Positions 1-2,863 of a DNA stretch of 5,965 bases are shown here, piece after piece (position 1 is the first letter of the stretch; each line of letters starts with the position of its first letter). Location: positions 1-5,965 of the forward strand of contig CAZXBB010000365.1 of assembly GCA_964638815.1 (NCBI GenBank). Direction: 5' to 3'. The notes under the pieces were generated by a model. The model had not been told where the DNA came from and searched no databases. It saw nothing but the letters and a program-made list of their open reading frames with translations. Both the position numbers and the translations under genes were made by a program. This DNA comes from CAZXBB01 sp964638815 (lineage in GTDB: Bacteria; Planctomycetota; Phycisphaerae; Phycisphaerales; SM1A02).

Positions 1-38
1 CGCGGGCCGCCGGCGACGATGGTCCGCCCGCACAGGAA

Positions 39-60
39 CGACGTGTATGGTAGCACGTCG
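39..60. repeat. Inverted repeat, 7-bp stem
   Basis: Arms CGACGTG (39-45) and CACGTCG (54-60) are perfectly complementary around an 8-base loop. There is no T-run on either side, so this is not a standard intrinsic terminator. It is the first of the hairpins in the gene-free left region. Its function is unknown. Confidence 0.45.
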
Positions 61-69
61 GCAGCTGAG

Positions 70-90
70 GTCCCAAACCAAGGCGGCATG
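70..90. repeat. 21-bp direct repeat, copy 1
   Basis: This 21-base segment ends in AACCAAGGCGGCATG and matches 406-426 at 20 of 21 positions; the one difference is A at 75 against G at 411. The two copies bracket about 315 bp holding the hairpins, the terminator and the 34-bp repeats. A duplication or the flanks of a small insertion could give this pattern. Confidence 0.7.
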
Positions 91-117
91 GACGCCGCCG
101 GTCGCGGCGCGACTCCT

Positions 118-136
118 GCAGACCCGGAGGGTCTGC
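118..136. repeat. Perfect 8-bp hairpin with GGA triloop
   Basis: Arms GCAGACCC (118-125) and GGGTCTGC (129-136) flank the loop GGA (126-128). On the plus strand it is followed by GAAAACC and on the minus strand by no T-run, so it does not look like a rho-independent terminator. It shares the GGA triloop with the hairpins at 176-192 and 226-240, but its loop-closing bases are C/G where theirs are A/T. Confidence 0.6.
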
Positions 137-175
137 GAAAACCAGCCCGACCCACGCCCGGACTTCACACGCGCA

Positions 176-192
176 GGCGGCAGGATGCCGCC
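176..192. repeat. Perfect 7-bp hairpin with GGA triloop (unit I)
   Basis: Arms GGCGGCA (176-182) and TGCCGCC (186-192) flank GGA (183-185). The apex reads CAGGATG on the plus strand, which matches the CAGGA(U/C/A)G repeat described for hairpin loops of the CsrB RNA of enterobacteria. That match is suggestive only, as the motif is short and the region is GC-rich. Confidence 0.6.
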
Positions 193-225
193 GTCGCACT
201 GGCATGTCGGGACTTCGTAGCGTGA

Positions 226-240
226 GCTGCAGGATGCAGC
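226..240. repeat. Perfect 6-bp hairpin with GGA triloop (unit II)
   Basis: Arms GCTGCA (226-231) and TGCAGC (235-240) flank GGA (232-234). The apex again reads CAGGATG (230-236). It is the second unit of the 50-bp tandem repeat; relative to unit I the stem bases have changed on both sides together. Confidence 0.6.
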
Positions 241-248
241 GTCGCCGC

Positions 249-283
249 GCGTGACGGGCAAAGGTGTGAACACCACGTCACGC
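249..283. repeat. Two-tier inverted repeat
   Basis: The outer arms GCGTGACG (249-256) and CGTCACGC (276-283) are perfectly complementary over 8 bp. Inside lies a second stem, GGTG (263-266) with CACC (271-274), around TGAA. The two tiers are separated by an asymmetric bulge (six bases on one side, one on the other). It directly abuts the terminator hairpin region that starts at 285. Such nested pairing is more elaborate than a simple chance palindrome, but its role is unknown. Confidence 0.5.
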
Positions 284-284
284 C

Positions 285-313
285 AAAAGGGGGGCTGCAC
301 GAAGCAGCCCCCC
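285..313 (-). terminator. Rho-independent terminator of the secreted-protein gene
   Basis: Arms at 289-298 (GGGGGGCTGC on the plus strand) and 304-313 (GCAGCCCCCC) pair perfectly over 10 bp around a 5-base loop. Read on the minus strand the loop is TTCGT and the stem is followed at once by TTTT (288-285). This is a classical intrinsic terminator for leftward transcription. It lies about 119 bases past the stop codon of the gene at 432-2063, which it most likely terminates. In the plus direction there is no T-run, so it should act on one strand only. Confidence 0.85.
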
Positions 314-341
314 GAACGTTCGAGAGACCCCCGCACCACGT

Positions 342-409
342 GTTACACCCCCATCGCGCACGGCCACAAACGTCCGTTACACCCCCATCGCACACGGCCC
401 CGAACGTCC
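342..409. repeat. 34-bp tandem direct repeat, two copies
   Basis: Copies at 342-375 and 376-409 are directly adjacent, each beginning GTTACACCCCCATCGC and ending AACGTCC. They differ at three of 34 positions. They sit in the 3' untranslated region of the leftward gene, between its stop codon and its terminator, and run almost directly into the second copy of the 21-bp repeat. No hairpin is obvious within a unit. Slippage duplication is the simplest explanation. Confidence 0.8.
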
Positions 410-426
410 CGAACCAAGGCGGCATG
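406..426. repeat. 21-bp direct repeat, copy 2
   Basis: Matches 70-90 with one mismatch and ends in AACCAAGGCGGCATG. It lies only five bases beyond the stop codon of the leftward gene (432-434) and overlaps the end of the 34-bp tandem repeat by four bases. Confidence 0.7.
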
Positions 427-431
427 AACCC

Positions 432-2063
432 TCAGCACGGTCCCCACGCCGCGAGCACGACGAGCAGGTCGCCGAAATCGACCGTGCCGCTTCCGTCGAT
501 GTCCGCCGGGACTCCGGTCTGTCCCCACGTCGCGAGGATCACGAGGATGTCACCGAAGTCCACGGCGCCGCTGCCGTCGATGTCGGCGGGACAGAACGTC
601 ACGACGAGCTGCGCCGGCGCGCTGACGACGCCGCCGCAATCGTTGGCCACGAGGACGTCGTACGCTCCCGCGTCGGCGAGCTGCACGTCGGTGATCGTGA
701 GCACATCGGTCGTCGCACCCGCGATGGTCGAGCCGGTGCCGCTCGGGCCGTCGACGAGATCGACCCCGTCGTGCCGCCATTGGTAGGCGATCGGCCCCGG
801 TCCTCCGGCGACGACTTCGAACAGGACTGCATCCCCGAGTTCGACGACCGCGTCGGCGGGCGGCAGCACGACTCCCGCGCGCTCGTTGAAGAGCACCCAC
901 ACCTCGGCCGTGCCGTAGCTGGTGGCCGCCACCTCGGGCGTTCCGTTGCCGTCGAGGTCGCCCACCGCGACGTCGGTGGTGATGAGGCCGGCGGGGACGC
1001 TCGTCGCCGGTCCGAACGCGCCGCCGCCGTCGTTGTACAGGATCGACAGCGAGCCGGTCGTCTCGTTCGCCGAGACGATGTCGCGGAAGCCGTCGCCGTC
1101 GAGGTCGGCGATCGCCAGGGAGTACGGCCCCTCATCGACCGCGTACGCCTGGTACGGTGCGAAGGTGCCGTCCTGGTTGTTGATCAGCACCGACACGCTC
1201 GTCCCGGCGGTGAAGGCGTTGCTGCACACGGCAAGGTCGCAGTAGCCGTCGTTGTCAAGATCGCCCGCAGCGACGCCCACGGCGCCCGGATCGACGGCGT
1301 ACGGCACCGCAGACGCGAACGTGCCGTCGCCGTTGTTGTGCACGACGGAGATCGTCGGGCCGAGCCCGTCGGCGTCGAAGTTCCCGAACGCGAGATCGAC
1401 GTCGCCGTCGAGATCGAAATCCGCGGCGGTGACGCCGTACGGGACCGGGCCGACGGGAAAGGCCACCGGCGCGCCGAAGGTCCCGTCGCCGTTGTTCATG
1501 AGCACGGCCCCGGTGTTGTCGTTGCTGTTGGCGACCGCGAGATCGAGATCGTCGTCGGCGTCGAGCCGGGCGAGCGTGATGAACGTGGGGAAGCTGCCTG
1601 TGGCATACTCGACGTGCGGGGCCAGCGTGCCGGCGCCGTCGTTGAGCAGCACCGACACCGAGTCACCGAAGTAGTTCGACACCGCCACGTCCGTATCGCC
1701 GTCGCCGTCGACGTCCCCGACCGCCAGCCAGTACGGCCGGGCGCCGACGCCGTAGAACACGCTCTCGGCGAAGGTGCCGTCGCCATTGTTGATGAGCACG
1801 GAGATGCGATCCTCCTCGGACGCCTGGTGGTTGGCGATCACCATGTCGTTGAGACCGTCGCCGTTCATATCGGCCAACGCCACCGAGGAGGGCTCGAGGC
1901 CCACGGCGTACGGCGTCGGTGCGAAGCACAACGCGCCCGCAGCGGCGAGGGCGGTCATGGGCGCGATGGCGAGGGCCGCGATGGCGAGGGCAGCGACCAT
2001 CGTCGGCCTGGCCGGAAACGGGAAGGAGCCGAAGGTGCGGTAGCCGGACGGGAAGAGGTTCAT
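432..2063 (-). CDS. Secreted seven-bladed FG-GAP propeller protein with Ig-like domain and GC-type dockerin tail
   Basis: A 543-aa exported protein. Residues 22-40 are a hydrophobic signal core (VAALAIAALAIAPMTALA) with a probable signal peptidase I site after ALA at 40. Residues about 51-397 hold seven FG-GAP/VCBS-like repeats of about 48 residues, each with a calcium-loop-like motif: MNGDGLND, VDGDGDTD, LDADDDLD, FDLDGDVD, LDNDGYCD, LDGDGFRD and LDGNGTPE. Most blades end in NNGDGTF or a variant. Seven units suggest one closed beta-propeller. Residues 398-490 look like an I-set Ig domain (YQWRHDG, then DAGAYDVLV). Residues 491-543 are two near-identical dockerin-like halves (PADIDGSG.VDFGD..V.LA.WG) bounded by Cys491 and Cys543. 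I prefer the ATG at 2063 to an upstream in-frame ATG at 2156: AAAAGG lies nine bases before it, and the upstream 31 residues are Arg-rich and would spoil the signal peptide. Ligand binding or surface adhesion is plausible; no catalytic residues are evident. Cys46 is not in a good lipobox. A terminator lies downstream at 285-313. Confidence 0.9.
   Translation of the reverse strand: MNLFPSGYRTFGSFPFPARPTMVAALAIAALAIAPMTALAAAGALCFAPTPYAVGLEPSSVALADMNGDGLNDMVIANHQASEEDRISVLINNGDGTFAESVFYGVGARPYWLAVGDVDGDGDTDVAVSNYFGDSVSVLLNDGAGTLAPHVEYATGSFPTFITLARLDADDDLDLAVANSNDNTGAVLMNNGDGTFGAPVAFPVGPVPYGVTAADFDLDGDVDLAFGNFDADGLGPTISVVHNNGDGTFASAVPYAVDPGAVGVAAGDLDNDGYCDLAVCSNAFTAGTSVSVLINNQDGTFAPYQAYAVDEGPYSLAIADLDGDGFRDIVSANETTGSLSILYNDGGGAFGPATSVPAGLITTDVAVGDLDGNGTPEVAATSYGTAEVWVLFNERAGVVLPPADAVVELGDAVLFEVVAGGPGPIAYQWRHDGVDLVDGPSGTGSTIAGATTDVLTITDVQLADAGAYDVLVANDCGGVVSAPAQLVVTFCPADIDGSGAVDFGDILVILATWGQTGVPADIDGSGTVDFGDLLVVLAAWGPC
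435..593 (-). other. Duplicated GC-type dockerin-like C-terminal domain
   Basis: Residues 491-543 of the secreted protein contain two copies of PADIDGSG(A/T)VDFGD(I/L)LV(I/V)LA(T/A)WG, 27 residues apart. Each copy has the D-x-D-G-S-G-x-V-D calcium-loop pattern of dockerins and EF hands. The domain opens with Cys and ends in WGPC, the form common at the C-termini of secreted planctomycete proteins. In cellulosomes dockerins bind cohesins, but no cohesin is seen here, so an attachment or sorting role is inference. Confidence 0.75.
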
Positions 2064-2272
2064 CAAGAGTCGCCTTTTGGACCGGAGGGTGTCGCGCCGG
2101 AACGCGGGTGGACGCTCGCGATCGGCGGGACTCCCCCGCCGCGCGGCGCTCTGCAACAGGATTACACCGCGGGCCGCTCCGCCCCCTCATTTTTCTGCCG
2201 ACGGAAGTACCGCCCGGGCGTCCCGCAGGGGAGAATGGGACCGCCGTGCCGCCGCGGCCGGAGACGCGCGCC
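2064..2272. promoter_or_regulatory. Divergent intergenic region expected to hold both promoters
   Basis: These 209 bp separate the leftward secreted-protein gene from the rightward sigma/kinase operon, so both promoters should lie here unless transcription enters from outside. I see no convincing -35/-10 pair on either strand. Points of note are a 12-base GC-only palindrome CGCCGCGCGGCG (2137-2148), ATTACA at 2161-2166 (TGTAAT on the minus strand, one base from a -10 consensus but without a -35), and a short T-run at 2190-2194 in otherwise GC-rich sequence. A promoter dependent on the adjacent ECF sigma factor would not show the housekeeping consensus. Confidence 0.5.
2260..2263 (+). promoter_or_regulatory. 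Shine-Dalgarno of the sigma factor gene
   Basis: GGAG at 2260-2263 lies nine bases before the ATG at 2273. This decides the start: an in-frame GTG at 2246 would add nine residues (VPPRPETRA) that the sigma family does not need, and it has only a more distant GGAG (2230-2233). Confidence 0.7.
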
Positions 2273-2863
2273 ATGACGGCCGACCGCGAACACGTGACCC
2301 GCATCCTGAGCGACCTCGAAGCCGGCCGCGCCTCGGCGGCCGAGGAGCTGCTGCCTCTCGTCTACGACGAACTGCGGGCGCTCGCGTCGGGCCTCTTCCG
2401 AAGGGAGCGCGCGGGTCACACCCTCCAACCCACGGCGCTCGTCCACGAGGCGTATGCGAGGCTCGTCCGGCCGGCCGCCGGCACGGGCCTCGCCGCGAAG
2501 TTCGACGGCCGGGCGCACTTCATGGCGGTCGCCGCGAAGGCGATGCGCCAGATCCTCTCGAACCACGCCCGCGACCGCCATCGCCTCAAGCGCGGGGGCG
2601 GGTGGCGGCGCGTCACCCTCGGGGATTGTGCGGCCGAAGGCGCCGAGCCGGATGCCGATCTCATCGCGGTCGATCACGCCCTCGCACGCCTGGCGGACCT
2701 CGACCCCCGACAGGCCGAGGTCGTCGAGTTGCGCTTCTTCGCCGACCTGACGGTCGGGGAGATCGCGCACGTGCTGGGACTTTCGGTGTCCACCGTCGAG
2801 CGCGAGTGGCGGATGGCGCGGGCGTGGCTCGGCGTCGAGCTGCGGACGGAGTCCGCAACGTGA
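2273..2863 (+). CDS. ECF RNA polymerase sigma factor (planctomycete Ser/Thr kinase-linked type)
   Basis: A 196-aa sigma-70 family regulator that would direct RNA polymerase to specific promoters. Region 2 spans about residues 20-100, with family blocks LLPLVYDELRALASG (26-40), GHTLQPTALVHEAYARL (48-64) and FMAVAAKAMRQILSNHARDR (83-102). Region 4 spans about 135-192, with LDPRQAEVVELRFFADLTVGE (143-163) and a helix-turn-helix at HVLGLSVSTVEREWRMARAWL (166-186). These blocks are those of the ECF group described by the family model TIGR02999, common in Planctomycetota and often next to protein kinases. There is no C-terminal extension and no neighbouring anti-sigma gene. The stop overlaps the GTG start of the kinase (GTGA), so the two are one translationally coupled operon. 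By analogy with kinase-linked ECF groups, the kinase may control sigma activity by phosphorylation; the sequence does not show this directly. Target promoters are unknown; the divergent gene is a candidate. Confidence 0.93.
   Translation: MTADREHVTRILSDLEAGRASAAEELLPLVYDELRALASGLFRRERAGHTLQPTALVHEAYARLVRPAAGTGLAAKFDGRAHFMAVAAKAMRQILSNHARDRHRLKRGGGWRRVTLGDCAAEGAEPDADLIAVDHALARLADLDPRQAEVVELRFFADLTVGEIAHVLGLSVSTVEREWRMARAWLGVELRTESAT
2842..2856 (+). promoter_or_regulatory. Hairpin presenting the kinase Shine-Dalgarno in a GGA triloop
   Basis: Arms GCGGAC (2842-2847) and GTCCGC (2851-2856) pair perfectly around GGA (2848-2850). GGAG (2848-2851) is the only good Shine-Dalgarno for the kinase GTG at 2860, with eight bases between. 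The ribosome-binding site is therefore at the tip of a hairpin within the last codons of the sigma gene. The apex ACGGAG also fits the ANGGA core bound by CsrA/RsmA proteins. Ribosomes finishing the sigma gene would melt the hairpin, which gives a simple basis for strict translational coupling even with no protein involved. Confidence 0.55.

Larger units (their letters stand above)
160..258. repeat. Tandem ~50-bp repeat, each unit carrying a GGA-loop hairpin
   Basis: Two degenerate units start with GGACTTC (160 and 210). Each then has a hairpin with a GGA loop (183-185 and 232-234), a GTCGC just after the hairpin (193 and 241), and a similar end (GCATGTCGGG against GCGTGACGGG). The hairpin arms differ between units, GGCGGCA/TGCCGCC against GCTGCA/TGCAGC, yet both are perfectly paired. 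This covariation-like pattern suggests the fold is conserved rather than the sequence. A REP-like palindromic repeat or part of a structured RNA would both fit. Confidence 0.65.
1..431. other. Gene-free, repeat- and hairpin-rich intergenic region
   Basis: No open frame here looks coding. The short frames translate to Arg/Pro/His/Gly-rich text and follow the repeats. What the stretch does hold is structure: perfect inverted repeats at 39-60, 118-136, 176-192, 226-240, 249-283 and 289-313, a 10-base palindrome CGAACGTTCG at 313-322, a 50-bp tandem repeat at 160-258, a 34-bp tandem repeat at 342-409, and a 21-bp direct repeat at 70-90 and 406-426. The right part is the 3' untranslated region and terminator of the leftward secreted-protein gene. 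The left part belongs to no visible gene; it could be the tail of a gene outside the window, a structured RNA, or a cluster of REP-like repeats. Confidence 0.75.

Noticed and set aside
19..225. Small plus-strand open frame at the left edge
   Set aside because: It runs through the hairpins and repeats, shares its VPNQGGM peptide with another frame only because of the 21-bp repeat, and has no coding character.
160..409. CRISPR array
   Set aside because: There are only two copies of each repeat. The 34-bp units are directly adjacent with no spacer, and the 50-bp units are degenerate. No cas gene is present.
340..786. Plus-strand frame over the 34-bp repeats and the dockerin end
   Set aside because: It is repeat sequence followed by the antisense of a confidently called gene; the translation is low-complexity Ser/Thr/Pro.
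1923..1934. Lipoprotein signal at Cys46 of the secreted protein
   Set aside because: The residues before the Cys are Gly-Ala-Leu, with Leu at -1 instead of Gly/Ala/Ser, so it does not fit a lipobox; a signal peptidase I site after ALA at residue 40 fits better.
2064..2156. Longer start (ATG at 2156) for the secreted protein
   Set aside because: It would add 31 residues rich in Arg and move the hydrophobic core far from the N-terminus. The ATG at 2063 has AAAAGG at suitable spacing and gives a normal signal peptide.
2161..2166. Housekeeping -10 box (TGTAAT on the minus strand)
   Set aside because: It is one base from TATAAT, but at about 17 bases upstream there is only TGAGGG and no -35-like element, so I do not call a promoter.
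771..2276. A 501-codon plus-strand open frame antisense to the secreted-protein gene
   Set aside because: Its translation is Val/Arg/Gly/Asp-rich and mirrors the GAC/GTC repeats of the propeller gene on the other strand. The minus-strand product has clear domains, so this is a GC-rich shadow.
2077..2859. N-terminal extension of the kinase frame upstream of the GTG at 2860
   Set aside because: The frame is open but its translation is Arg/Pro/Gly-rich and overlaps the whole sigma gene. The GTG at 2860 has a good SD and begins the conserved kinase cap.
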